Shown here: piece by piece, positions 22,456 through 33,549 of the stretch
Position numbering within the stretch: the first letter of the stretch is position 1
Layout: every line of letters starts with the position of its first letter
From: Icerya purchasi
Lineage: Eukaryota > Arthropoda > Insecta > Hemiptera > Monophlebidae
Assembly: GCA_039619475.1 (NCBI GenBank)
Contig: CM077116.1
Coordinates: 254,611,440 to 254,675,439 of the forward strand
Direction of reading: 5' to 3'
Length of the DNA: 64,000 bases
Translations under genes and position numbers: made by a program
Notes under the pieces: generated by a model
Databases searched by the model: none
What the model was told of the DNA's origin: nothing
The model's input: the letters and a program-made list of their open reading frames with translations, nothing else

Positions 22456-23659
22456 GGACAATTGAAAAAAAGTAGTCGGCTACAGCAAACAATGGCCGTA
22501 GATGAAATATTAAGATGAAGATTAAAAAATAAGAGAAAGAGAGAGAAAAAACGTACAGTTCAGTTTATCAGAATGAAATCATAAAACTGTAAATAATATA
22601 GTGTAATATTCGATCGACAAGAATTGCTTAATGAGATTAACATTAGAAGAAATTGTATTATTTTTTTTTTCCTTCATATTCTATTGAGTACACTTCCGTT
22701 TGGAAACAATTAAAACAGGAAAAATAATTAATACAGAAAAATGTTAAATTATGTAAAAACACCCTCAAAAAAAAAAAAAAAAAAAAGAACCATTACCGCC
22801 TGAAAAGAAAAGACAGCAACGAGTCGTGAAAGAACCGAAGAGCAGATATCGATGTAGATTTTCAGAATTATAATAGCTCACTGAAAGAATTACAGCGCTT
22901 TGATTAATTTTTTACAAAAAAAAAAAAAAAGAAAAAAAAGAAAAATCTGTTCCGTTTAAATCTACCATGTTACTTTGTCTCAGGACAAAACTAAACGGCA
23001 ACTACTGCGAGCAATTTTTCTAAGCAGATTTCTTTGACCCGGAAGTGTAACAATTTGACACGTCTTCCAGGTCGACGTAGATAATGAGTCATTTCGGCTG
23101 ATGGCTGGAGCTAGTTTGTAGATTCTTCTTCGACGTGTGCCACTCTATCTGTGAAAGTTTGCTCAGCTGTAAAAAAAAAAAGTTCAGGTCGTTTGATAAA
23201 TTTCCGAACCGAGCCCGGGAAATCGGAATAAAATTTATAGTCGCCCTAGAAGTGTTAGCGCACCAGCCGATATCTCGCTACTGCACGGAGCATGCCTCCC
23301 ATAAATTGCCATTCATTTTTACTTCTCATCGACGCAGAAGTTTACTGCTCGACCAATCGCTAATTAAAATCGTAGGCCAAACATGGCGGCGCTCCTATAA
23401 TAATGTTCGGACTAGTTCCTTTTGCATAGAAACGTTTCCACTCATTTACAGGCCAAGTTCTGCTTTCGGAATCGAAATGTTGATTTCGCCATTATTTTTC
23501 TCGGTTTTCGCGAAGCACTATAGCCTATCTCGTAATGAATTTATCTAGACTTCTAGAACCGTCGATGGGATTATTATTTTGCTTAGCGGTTTTCGTTTGC
23601 GACCATTAAAAGACGGCAACTACAAACTTTAGCATATTCGATTAAATGCCGCAAATACC
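22456..23659. other. Unique DNA with an unexplained 137-residue frame
   Basis: Poly-A tracts at 22,768-22,786 and 22,916-22,930. A plus frame at 23,135-23,548 is open for 137 codons but shows no domain, signal or repeat, and I cannot call it a gene. Confidence 0.35.
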
Positions 23660-23661
23660 CC

Positions 23662-23692
<31 letters not shown>

Positions 23693-23740
23693 GTGTGTTA
23701 TGTATACATATGTATGTACGTATATATATATATATATAAT
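23660..23740. repeat. (TA)/(TATG) microsatellite
   Basis: TA repeats with interspersed TATG/GTAT units. The 69-residue plus frame across it is an artefact. Confidence 0.9.
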
Positions 23741-26566
23741 TCAGTCGTTCGAATCTCGCCAAGGGTCAAGAACCCTGGAGATTCCCCGTAGTTGTTCATC
23801 TGTAATACTCATAGATGAATTGCTCCCATTGATCACTATATCATTCTTACTATGACGGTGATCTAACATGTCGGATAGCAACGTTACATAAAAACGTTAT
23901 AAAAGAACATTATAAAGGGAAGCTTCAAGAAGATGTTACAAAAGAACGACAGTGACTCTGCTGTTCCTTTCATAGGACCCTCGGCGGAAGGGTAACGTAG
24001 TCATTAATATATACCATTATTTTCATCGCTAGCGTTATCCTCGGTTTACTTTAGGTCGATGGCGACGTAGTTTATCGAGATGGTCACGAAAATTCCTTAG
24101 AGTCACTTTTTTCATATTTCGATATTGCCTTACGCATTTGCGGGCATGCGTGTTAATCTATTTGCGTAATGAAATAAGTGTGGTGCCGCGGTCCGACAAG
24201 CTTCGTAACATTTGCTGGGGCTGGCGCAGATAAATGCATTACTCGGCACTTTTTTAATTACTCAGCGTTTTTCGATGAAACGTCGAGTAAGTACAGAATT
24301 TTAAGTTACGAGTTCAGGAAGGCTGCGCGTATAAATTAAAACAGTCGTTCTAATGAGTTTCCGTCTTCGCTACTGCTGCTCGACCCATTTTGATATTGCA
24401 TCCAGTGTGAGAACGTCTTCATTTTATTTCTGTTGATTGCCTGCGGCGCAACTACTTCTCAGGTTGGCATCTCCCGTTTTCAACTTAAGCTTCATTCATC
24501 TGAAAATTGGCCCCTTTCGTAGTGCAAAAATCGCCTCCTACCACTCTAAACTTTAGCATCCGGTTTACTTATTTCCCTCTGCTTTATTCTTAACAATTTT
24601 CCTGCGTCGAATGAGCCGTGGCCGAAATTTGAAACTTTTCTCGATTTAATTTGCAACCCTTTTACGTCATCGTTATGTGTTTTTGTTTGTTTTTTTTTTT
24701 TAGCGGATCTAATGTCAGTGGAGGCTTTTTTACACAGTCAGTGCTGCCCAGTCTAATTCTTCGTTAGTTTCTGTTAATGTTATCTAACGTTTCCGGTGCC
24801 GCGATGCTCGTTGAAATAAATCGATAGCTTTTTATCCAACGACCAAAGACAGTGCTCTTAAGATATAGAAATTTCCGCTGTTTCTGAAAAATGTGTGCAA
24901 TATTCACTGAAAAATGCGAAATATTTCCTGAAACTTTTACTGAACACTAGTCACCGACATAATTAAAGGTAGCCAATAAGTTTACTTCACGCAGAAGCAG
25001 TTATTTTCATCTTCATCGTGTCCTCGATTTCCTGCCAGCACACAAGCTGCGCAGATGTGCCGTTTTCACCTTTTACACAGCTTGCTCTAAAGAAGAGTGT
25101 AGCTGGTATTTTAAGCACACTGTTGTCTATGTGTCCACTCGCGAAACTCTTTCTCTATCCGAAACGGCTCTGACACGTCGTCCGATGAAATGGTCTCTGT
25201 GTTAATGTTTGGGCGCATTTTGACGGCGCACGACGTCGACTGCTATTTTATGAAGCGGAAATTTCTTTAAATTTCCCGATGGGCGATGTTGTAAATATCG
25301 ATTGTCACGCGTATAATCGAATAATTTTTTTCACGCTAATCGGCGTAAATATTATTTACAGACACCGAGGATATATCTTGCCAACAGAATTAGGCGGCGT
25401 AGTAAGCCGAAATCAAATATATTTATATATGCAAAAATCACTGTGTACAGACATAAATAGATTGTGCCAGTGTTACATCAAGTGATGGGGAACAAAAAAG
25501 GAACCATTAGAAATATGTACTTAAAAATATGTCATTAAAGATAAGGGACGTTACAGACGAGTTGTAATTTTATTCGGTTCAGTTGGAATCGACGGAACTG
25601 CACCAGCGGTACTTTTCTTAGTCAGATTTTACTTAAAGTATATACACAAGTTTAATCGAAGTACTTTTTAATTATACCATAATTATAATGTGTGTCATTT
25701 AGCCACTACTTAAATAAGCGCACCATTATCTTCAATCATTAGCTTCGAAAACTACACTGAACTTAACATTGCACAGAAAAAAAGATTAAGCCGCCGTGCC
25801 AGCAGTCCAGTAGGCTACATCGTATAAGATTGAATCGAGATATTTCGGTTTTAACACGGATTCATTATCAGAAATCTGATAAAAGTTAATAGCAGAACAA
25901 ACAAGATGATAATGTTTTATGGAATATCGTAAAGATATATATGCGATAAACTAAAAGAAAATAATCAATAAACAATAAAAAACATTGTTGGATTTCCCGG
26001 GATATCGAGGGCTTACGAGAACGGTGTACACAATCGACGGTAATGAACATATCTATGGACGGGGTTTGGAAGTAAAAATTTCAAAATGTTCAATAGGCTG
26101 GAAGTATAGGGGTACAAAATTTGATATTATTAGCCAATCGATATCTAGTGTGATAAAAACTTACAAAAAGATTACATTAAAGTAATGATAAAATTGCGGA
26201 CTGGGCATATATGCTCACACTCGAAAGAAGTTTAAAGAATTTAATACAATTAACTCAGATTCACGTGAACGTACGGTGTTCTATGGGAAATATGAGCAAT
26301 AGGGAGCCAAGAAGAATAGTGCAAGGAAACGTACAATACGCGTTAATTCATATTAGTTAGGTGATCAGCGAACATGAATTTAGTTTCTTCAAATAGACCG
26401 GTTGGTTCAAATATTTTATTATTTATTATATTTTTATTTATGGTCGCTATATGACATCTTGGCCTTCAGCGACCTCGAAATTTACATTCGGTTCTTAAAG
26501 ATTACATATAATACATCCTTTACATTTACAAAAGTTATTTCAGTATTACTTAACAAGCAAAGAAAA
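23741..26566. other. Unique AT-rich DNA
   Basis: No gene recognised. GTTCGAATCTCGCC at 23,747 resembles a pol III B box but no A box or stem context accompanies it. Short frames at 25,279 and 25,985 have no motif. Confidence 0.4.
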
Positions 26567-26718
26567 GAAAAGAAAGGAAAAGGAAAAGAAAACAAAACAA
26601 AAGGAAAAGGAAAACAAAACAAAAGAAAAAAAGGAAAAGGAAAAGAAAACAAAACAAAAGGAAAAGGAAAAGGAAAGAAAAAAAACAAAGGAAAAGGAAA
26701 AGAAAACAAAACAAAAGG
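26567..26718. repeat. Purine-rich minisatellite, 57-bp period
   Basis: The block GGAAAAGGAAAAGAAAACAA and its continuation recur at 26,576, 26,633 and 26,690, exactly 57 bp apart, with variable poly-purine filler. Because 57 is a multiple of three, a plus frame (26,402-26,734) stays open as a Lys/Gly/Asn repeat. That is a consequence of the repeat and does not indicate a gene. It lies directly beyond the 3' end of the minus-strand I-like element. Confidence 0.9.
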
Positions 26719-27912
26719 GTCACGCGATGTGTGACAAGCGTAGTTGTACATGAAAATTTAAATCAATTTAAAAAGTGAAACGTTTTTTAAAAAATCTATT
26801 ACTTTTTTACACACATTGTCGTCCATTGTCAAACCTGGATGAATATTATTGAGTCCAGCTCGAACTCTGTCTGGCTGGTAGGCGTTACAATCGAACAGGA
26901 GATGTTTGATCGTCACTGGGTTGTCCGACCGTTGGCACAAAGTTTGTGGTTCCTTGGAAATTAGATAGGAGTGAGTGAGGTGCGTATGTCCAATACGTAT
27001 TCGAGTGATCACTTGTTGTTCCCACCTGCTGTAGAGCGACAGATGTACTGTGTCAGATACAGTATTTCTCACGTTGTGAAGCTTACTGGGTGTTTGCAGC
27101 CAAATAGAGTTCCAGTAGCTGATTGACGTCTTACGGATCATCTCGGAAGCTTCAGTAAGTGTTAGCCTATTGTCTGACGAGAATTCGGCCGTGGTTGCAG
27201 ATTTGGCCGCCTGGTCAGCTAATTCGTTTCCTTCGATACCAATATGGGCTGGTATCCGGACGAAGTTGACGGTTTTATTGGAGGTCCTTAGCTGTTCTAG
27301 GATTTTGTGAACACTTTGTATGATAGGATTCGCAGTGAAACGGTTTCCGATGGCATTTAGGCAGGACATAGAGTCTGAGTAAATGGTGCTGTTCGTGTTA
27401 TCTTGTCTGTTACTTATTAATTCCAGAGTGTGGAGGATCGCCCTGGCTTCACATGTGAAGATGGAGTTTTGGTCACGTGTCCGTCGGACCGCCAGCGTGT
27501 TGGTGTCAGCAGAGATTACTGCGTATCCGGTTTTATTGTTGATTGCCGAGCCATCGGTGTAATACTCGATACTTGAGAGATACTTATCCCGTAGTTCGTA
27601 GAACCGTAGTCTAAGGATTTCAGGAGGCGTGGTTCGACAGTCTTGGTCGTTAAGCTGCAGATCAATCGTCAAGTCCAGTGAATGCCATGGAGGATAATAA
27701 CCGAGCGATCGCTCATAGATCTTGGGAAGCGTAATCCCTAGCTGTGCAGCATAATAGAGTACCTCAATGGGTTCGGCGTGTTTAGTTCACGGTGCCGGTC
27801 GAGAGCTGGATTTTTGTATATACACTGGTACGCCGGATTGTTGGTTGTTGAGGCGATAGTTGCGGCGTATTTGAGAGCGAGCTCTTTGCGTCGGATGGTG
27901 AGGGGATTTTAA
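26719..27912 (-). mobile_element. 5'-truncated I-like non-LTR retrotransposon (RNase H half)
   Basis: The element runs from a linker reading LTIRRKELALKYAATIASTT (about 27,908-27,849) through a frameshift near 27,785 into a long RNase H frame and a short 3' UTR. Its 3' side meets a pyrimidine-rich (on this strand) 57-bp minisatellite where a poly-A or (TAA)n tail would normally be. Just outside its 5' end is another A/C-rich stretch (27,950-27,988). The RT and endonuclease parts are missing. Confidence 0.85.
26758..27672 (-). CDS. RNase H domain and C-terminal zinc region of an I-like retrotransposon
   Basis: A 304-residue open frame is preserved. The RNase H fold degrades the RNA strand of the RNA:DNA hybrid during retrotransposition. 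Catalytic positions are all present: Asp40 in YTDGSAIN, Glu75 in FTCEARAI, Asp100 in IYSDSMSC, and Asp153 in PAHIGIEGNELADQAAK. It is followed by RIRIGHTHLTHSYLI (224-238) and a zinc-like segment LCQRSDNPVTIKHLLFDC (245-262) that has lost one Cys of the usual CxxC. The coding frame really begins further upstream: KHAEPIEVLYYAAQLGITLP is in the same frame to about 27,785, where a frameshift occurs. The listed Met is therefore just an internal one. Good preservation suggests a fairly recent insertion. Confidence 0.9.
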   Translation of the reverse strand: MTIDLQLNDQDCRTTPPEILRLRFYELRDKYLSSIEYYTDGSAINNKTGYAVISADTNTLAVRRTRDQNSIFTCEARAILHTLELISNRQDNTNSTIYSDSMSCLNAIGNRFTANPIIQSVHKILEQLRTSNKTVNFVRIPAHIGIEGNELADQAAKSATTAEFSSDNRLTLTEASEMIRKTSISYWNSIWLQTPSKLHNVRNTVSDTVHLSLYSRWEQQVITRIRIGHTHLTHSYLISKEPQTLCQRSDNPVTIKHLLFDCNAYQPDRVRAGLNNIHPGLTMDDNVCKKVIDFLKNVSLFKLI

Positions 27913-29188
27913 TTTAGAAAACTATAGCTAGATCGGTAGTACCGAGGCTGACAAAACAAAAACAAACAAAAAGAAAAAAAATCTCGTTAATAATTATTAA
28001 AAAGTTCTCATGCTTACCGGTTTATTCGTGTTCTGTGAGATTAGTATAGATTCGTGGTATAAACGGGGACGTATTTAAAATAATATAATGAAATGGTCAG
28101 AAATAGTTAGTTTCCGATGTTCTCAAATTTTCATTTTTTAATTAAGCACGGCTACTTGATTATCCAACTTTACAAGTTCAAATTACGACCGATTTCATGA
28201 ATCAAAACGAAAAGTTTAAAGCCATTAAATATAATCTCGTGAAGTCTTTTCGACACGGATCAGGAGCGAGAATTACGATTAGAATTTCCCTTATTATAAA
28301 CAATAAGGGAATAACACTCTCGGGAATAATATATTTAAATAATCACATTGACCCATCCGGTTGCTCAACACGTACTTAAACTTACCATTGATCCGCATGG
28401 ATTTATTATACAATTTTCATTTATATTTCTGAAATTAGATATACACGTAATGCAACAAACGAAGCTACAAGCGTCAATTTGAATGTTACAACGAAGACAC
28501 AGATTAGTTAAAAGGTAAAATAGACAACCTCGGAGTTGTGCTAATATGGGTGAAAGTTTTTATCTTTTTGACTCACACAGTCTCTCGAGGAATTTATGAA
28601 ACCTTCCCGGCTTTCCTAATCTGTCCATTTCGACTATCCTTTTTTCTTTTTCTTTTTTTACTTATTAATATGTTGTCGAGCAAACACATCCTTCTCCTGT
28701 TCAGTCAGAGTTATAAGGCGTAGTCATACAGATATAACAGATGTTTACCATGATTTCCGTAGAAATTTTTGAAATCGTAAAAACGGTAAAAATTTTCATG
28801 TAACAGACCCAAAAATCTGACCCGTTCACTATTCGAAATTTTTAAAGACATCTTGGGAAAGAGCAAAAATACTACAAGTGATTCTCACTGTTTGATATGA
28901 ATGAGCATCAAATTTAGTCCTTACGTGCACTATAATATACACTTCCGGCGTTTTCAGTTTTCGGGATATTTTGCAATTTATAAAAATTCAATTTCGAAAG
29001 GAATATTTTCGAAAATATAACCTATATCTTTCAAATCGGGGAATAGCGCGATTATTAAAAAATTGATCGATAATGTTTGATTTTTAGAGTGATTATAACC
29101 GTGTGCAAGTCGGTTTAGTTTTAAATTTTACTTTTTCGTTCTAACTTTTTTTAATCGGCGGAAGTTCCGACACGCACTGCGGTTAATT
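27913..29188. other. Unique AT-rich DNA
   Basis: Starts with an A/C-rich run near 27,950. Otherwise short motif-free frames (28,197; 28,538) and no recognised repeat. Confidence 0.4.
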
Positions 29189-29498
29189 AAATATCTGTAC
29201 AAAAAAAAAGTAAAGTAAGTCCCATGAATATCCTTTATAAGGTATCGTGGATTGTGGAATTAAGCTTTTCATAATGTACTAAGCCTAACGGCACTAATGA
29301 GAGTAGGGAGGCCGGTTCCTTTCTCTCGGCCGCCTTTACTTTTCATCAGATAATTCTCCGGTACTCAATTATTTCAAGCTGGGTAAACCTGGGAGCGATT
29401 CGGATCTGAAATGAAACAAGTCTCGATAACCTATGATTCCTCTGGTTTAGTAGCCAAGCGCCTTAACCACTAGGCTACCGCGCTACCAAATATCTGTA
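29189..29498 (-). mobile_element. Complete tRNA-derived SINE with 11-bp target-site duplication
   Basis: The element body (29,200-29,487, minus strand) begins GGTAGCGCGGTAGCCTAGTG and contains a pol III A box (TAGCCTAGTGG). A weaker B box follows at tRNA spacing (GGTTATCGAGAC), then a non-tRNA body, and it ends ACTTTACTTTTTTTTTG. Identical 11-bp flanks AAATATCTGTA lie at 29,189-29,199 and 29,488-29,498. Together these are the hallmarks of LINE-mobilised SINE insertion. Two truncated relatives lie at 8.4 and 42.7 kb, so it is a dispersed family. The identical duplication implies a relatively young insertion. Which LINE supplies the machinery is not evident; its 3' end does not obviously match any LINE tail in the window. 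Confidence 0.92.
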
Positions 29499-30406
29499 TA
29501 CCGTATAAGAAAAGAAGCAAAATTTAAATTATGACTACGTATTTTTTGTGTTCGGAAATCGATATTTGAATGTGAAATACTTGCACGAAAAGATAGTTAT
29601 TTGCCGGCGTTCAGTTCATTAGTTTAACAACATTTAAACAGTTACCGACTCATACGACAAGAAGAGGATTCGTAGGAGGACATTTCAATGAAAAACAGTG
29701 GTAGGAAATCGAGATCGAAAGGAAAAATTAAAGGGGGCTGCGCGAATAAAAGGAGAAGAAAAAGGGCTTCGGGCTGGTGTTAAAGAAGTACATCAAACAG
29801 ACAAATCTCGGTGCAAATGAAAACTCGAATAGAATACGTGTCTTAGTCGTAGGTAAGGAGAACGATAATTAAGAAGAAATTAATTTTTTCTTACACTAAA
29901 ATGCGTGAAATGTTCGCAGCGGCATAGAGCTCCTACGCGTATTAACAGAGCTCTCGTGTTTTAATTTTCCCGCTAATCGGTTTGAAAATTTGTAAATGTC
30001 TTCAATCTTAATCGAACAGCCCGAAATCATGGAAATTAACAAACGTTCGGCGTTTCCCGAGCGTTCGGCGTTCACTATAATTACAAAACATCAAAGCTCC
30101 GATAAAAGCGGCTGATTATAAAAAACAACTTCGATTTCACGCGTCTACCGTGGTTATAGTAAAAACTACTTTGATCTAAATACGACTTTACACTTTGATT
30201 CTTAATATTTTTAACACCTTAAAATTTGCGATAACGCTAAAAATTCTATCGATATAGATAAACATTAATTCAAATTTCGTGACGATTACAGAGCGGTTAG
30301 TTTGTTGACGCATTCTTTTTCCGGAAATTGTTAATATTACGAAATAACGCATAGAAAATAATGTACACCTCGATATTGGGCCCAGTATTATCAAGTCGAC
30401 ACATAA
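29499..30406. other. Unique AT-rich DNA
   Basis: No supportable feature. A short direct repeat of GCGTTCGGCGTT type occurs near 30,050-30,070. Confidence 0.4.
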
Positions 30407-30691
30407 TTGCTTTTATCAAGCGGTGCCTTCGTCGACAACCCTACAGATCAACACCCCCGGCAATGGAACTTTGTAGGAAGGCGACTCCTGAACAGAATTC
30501 GAACTAGCCACACGATAGATGCGGCCACCTACTGCGAAAGTGGGACATTTCCGAGTCGGCGAGTTGCTGTTGCGAAGCAAACAATAAAATACATTGTTGA
30601 AGAATGTGACGTGTACTCGAAAAATTATGTTACATTTCAAGATCTATTTTTTTTCCCCCTTGTTTGGCTTCTACCCTGGGCTTGCCAATAA
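30407..30691 (+). pseudogene. Retrotransposon C-terminal remnant (LNRIRT...HIVEEC type)
   Basis: The plus frame contains RRLLNRIRTSHTIDAATYCE (near 30,480-30,540), then AKQTIKYIVEECDVYSK. This is the layout of the C-terminal zinc-like region of many arthropod non-LTR polyproteins (LNRxRTxxGRC...CDCG..QTxxHIVxEC). The CxCG pair is replaced by RRVAV, so the zinc site is lost. No RT sequence in the same frame was found upstream. I take it as a decayed 3' fragment; the minus-strand frame here is a shadow. Confidence 0.55.
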
Positions 30692-31274
30692 TAGACGATT
30701 ACCCATCAACACGTGTAAATAGAAGTAATTAGGAGTTACAAGGAATGGAATCTGACAAAGAACACTATACCAAGGAAGGAAAAACAATGACAATCAACGT
30801 CGATGAATGTCAAAAACATATGCATCTTGAAAAGAGAAGGAATGACATTGCCGAAGGTAAGAGTTACGCGGCGATTCCCTAGATTGGCTTTGCAGTTTAG
30901 CGCCCGAACTATAGATCAACGTCATTACGGTTCCGTAACGAGAGCTATCAATAAGAGATTTATTTTGCCCAATAGCCGGAACAAAAATAATAACTACGAC
31001 CATGAGGTGAGAAACAGCTACTAGAACGCATTGGAATACTTTTTAATATTAAAAGAACTAACAGAAGGTAGTGATGAAAAAAGTGTGATTCAAAACTGGG
31101 CGAATTACTTAAGGGGACTGTTTTCAGAGGTGCCCGCTATCGCCGCTACACTGGTCAGTAGGTGCGCGGGGATGGTTGTAAGACAGAATCAATGAAAGAA
31201 GGTATCTCAATTGCAGCAAAAAAATGTCGAATTTTCGTATAACCGAGTCTTAGCACAGCGGGAAATTAGCGGCA

Positions 31275-31712
31275 ATCTCAACTGCGAAAAAATGCAGAAT
31301 GAAGGTGAACGCCGAAAAGACTAGACTAGTGTGTGTATTTTGGGGTAAGAGTCCGGATCCATTTAATGCACACCGTCGAAAGTCTACCGCCATAAGTGGA
31401 TATGACAATAGATAACTTATAGCGCAGCTGATACACGAAAAAGGAATGAATCACAAGTCAAAGAAGCTTACTGTGTTAGAACTGAGCAAAACGTCACAAC
31501 ATGTATGTTTACTGTTTGTAGCGTCACAACAAAAGATTACAGCAAACTGGGAGAGGCTGGAGTGCCGCCTGTAAATATCATATTGGAATCCAAGCCTTTT
31601 ATATGGGTTCAAAATTATATAATAAACTACCTGAACATATAAAAGTTCACTTAACTAACTATGAGAAAAGGCGTAAATTTTTAATTGATTATATTAACAA
31701 CCTTATTTAGTT
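31275..31712 (+). pseudogene. RT remnant and C-terminal end of a non-LTR retrotransposon
   Basis: Two plus-strand blocks support this. AAISTAKKCRMKVNAEKTRL (about 31,272-31,331) matches the segment after YADD in non-LTR RTs (LKxNxEKTKxM). YHIGIQAFYMGSKLYNKLPE followed by HIKVHLTNYEKRRKFLIDYI (about 31,577-31,700), ending LI-stop at 31,710, matches the common C-terminal YxGxKLYNxLPxxIK motif. The two blocks are much closer together than in an intact element and may derive from one internally deleted copy or two copies. Confidence 0.6.
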
Positions 31713-32322
31713 TTAATGTTTATTTGAATTATCTTATTTATTTATTTTTTTTTCTTAACCACCAATGAAACATAACTGTGAAGAGATTTTGTATTGTACA
31801 TTTGTTTGCTCAGTTTATTCGTGCATGGATGGGGGGATGTGTGTATCGCTGTCTAGGCATATGTGTATAAATGTGTAAATGTATGTTATACCTGTCCGTT
31901 TGCTTACATGTGTGTAGATACAGACGTGTGTGGGTTGCGAGTTCGCTTGTAGGTAAGTAATTGAATGATTGAATGAGTGATGATAGTAAGAAGGCACATA
32001 TATATATATATATGTATATATATATGTATATGGTTTATATGTATAAATGTTTTGTTTTTTTTTCGGCATTTATTGATTTAGTTTAAATTATAATTTACCT
32101 TAATGAATAATTCGTCTTATTTTGCTCCGAGCGCACTGCTTAAGTTTTATTTTGTCTATTTTTTATATTGCATTTGCTACATACTTCGTTGTATACGCAT
32201 TTTCATTTTCTTTCCCTACACGTATTTGTTTAACCACAGCTCGCGCATGATTGCGCATTCGTGGGTCATTCTTTTATAAAATACATATAATTTGGAAATT
32301 TGAATTTGAATATTTGGTGCCC
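31713..32322. other. Non-coding DNA with TA/TG repeats
   Basis: T-rich downstream of the retrotransposon stop, then TG-rich (31,830-31,930) and a (TA)n tract at about 31,999-32,036. No gene. Confidence 0.5.
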
Positions 32323-32562
32323 GGAGAATATTGCCAAAAGTGGTATGGACGGCTGCGGTCACAAATAAAAACGTATATACGAATGCGAGAAAAAAAGACA
32401 GCTTTGTTAAATATCAGACTTTCGGGCATCCTAGGCGGAAAAGAGTGAAAGGTAAAAATGGGAGACAGCTCGCGGATAACATAAAACAGGAAACGCGAAT
32501 GCTAACAGAACTGAAAAGAACATGCCGTAGCATTGCAGCATGGCAGATAGAGAAGGACTAGG
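32323..32562 (+). pseudogene. C-terminal remnant of an RTE-like retrotransposon
   Basis: The plus frame reads WTAAVTNKNVY, then a K-rich stretch, FGHPRRKRVKGKNGRQLADN, IKQET and finally CRSIAAWQIEKD before a stop. The order WTxxVTNxxVLRR...GHxxR...GRxRxxxxDNIK...W matches the C-terminal tail of many arthropod RT polyproteins. Divergence is high and no RT core is seen, so it is an old fragment in the same orientation as the two remnants just upstream. Confidence 0.5.
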
Positions 32563-33549
32563 TCATTCTCACGCGACCGACCGAGAGGATAATACAAAAA
32601 TTCTGTAACGTTTAATCTGTACCGTTTTTCAATGGAATATAATTCTGTAGCCACTTGTTTTACTACGTTTGTAAGACATTTATCATTTTGTAAAATCACA
32701 CACACACACAGGCAGACAATGATACAGTTAATTAAAAGCGATTCTTCTATGAAACTTTTATAGGAGAATGTTTAAACTCGTTCACTTCCTTATTCGCGCC
32801 GTTACAAATTTTTTTCATAGCATACCGACAACCACAGAAAAGTCAGCGTTTATCGAAATATTCCAGTTGTCGATGAGAATCGATATGATTGTCCAAAAAA
32901 AAAAGTATTAGTTGTTTGAAGTAATTTTAACGTATCTCGCTACCGATCAAGTAAGTCCGTAAGTGCGACACGAAAATTTCACGAGTTCCGTCAAATGAAT
33001 GTCTTTTTAGTGCGATAAGAAAAAAGGGTATTACAGATTTTTTTTATAGCACCCCCGACGGCGTAAAAATAACACAGTCCAGAGGAGAGATTTTCTTGCC
33101 ATCTTTGCGGTTGCATTTTGAATTACTACTTTCTGTTTCATGTTTATCTGCGAAGTTTACAAATGAGACGCGCCATTCTATTTTTCCTTCTAGCATGTCA
33201 TTCGGTGGTACCTTAGTAGAACATTGCTTAGAACACCGGTTCTTTTTTGTTTTTTAGTTCTAATTTAATTAAACGGTTCGGATGCGATAAAAAATACGGC
33301 GCAACGTAAGGAGATGGGGAAACACGTTTTGAATTTTGACAAAAACAGCGTGCAAGTACACGAGCGAAATAAATGCGTCCTTTCGCTTTTCCATCCTTCA
33401 GTGTTTGTACGATATCGGTTGTTATTCTGGGTTTTAGGAAACGAATTTCGTCGGTTTATTTATTTTTTCTATCCGCTACAGCGTATCATTTTCGTTCTTT
33501 TTAACGGCACCTATTAAGGCTTTAAAACATTCTGAACTACTCGTTCGAA
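32563..33549. other. Unique AT-rich DNA
   Basis: A short (CA)n run at 32,697-32,712. No gene recognised. Confidence 0.4.

Noticed and set aside
23135..23548. 137-residue plus frame
   Set aside because: No domain, signal peptide or repeat signature; a frame of this length can occur by chance in 64 kb on six frames.
23741..23765. B-box-like GTTCGAATCTCGCC
   Set aside because: No A box or tRNA-like stem upstream; preceded by a TA repeat.
26402..26734. Lys-rich plus frame of 110 residues
   Set aside because: Product of the 57-bp minisatellite, whose period is a multiple of three.
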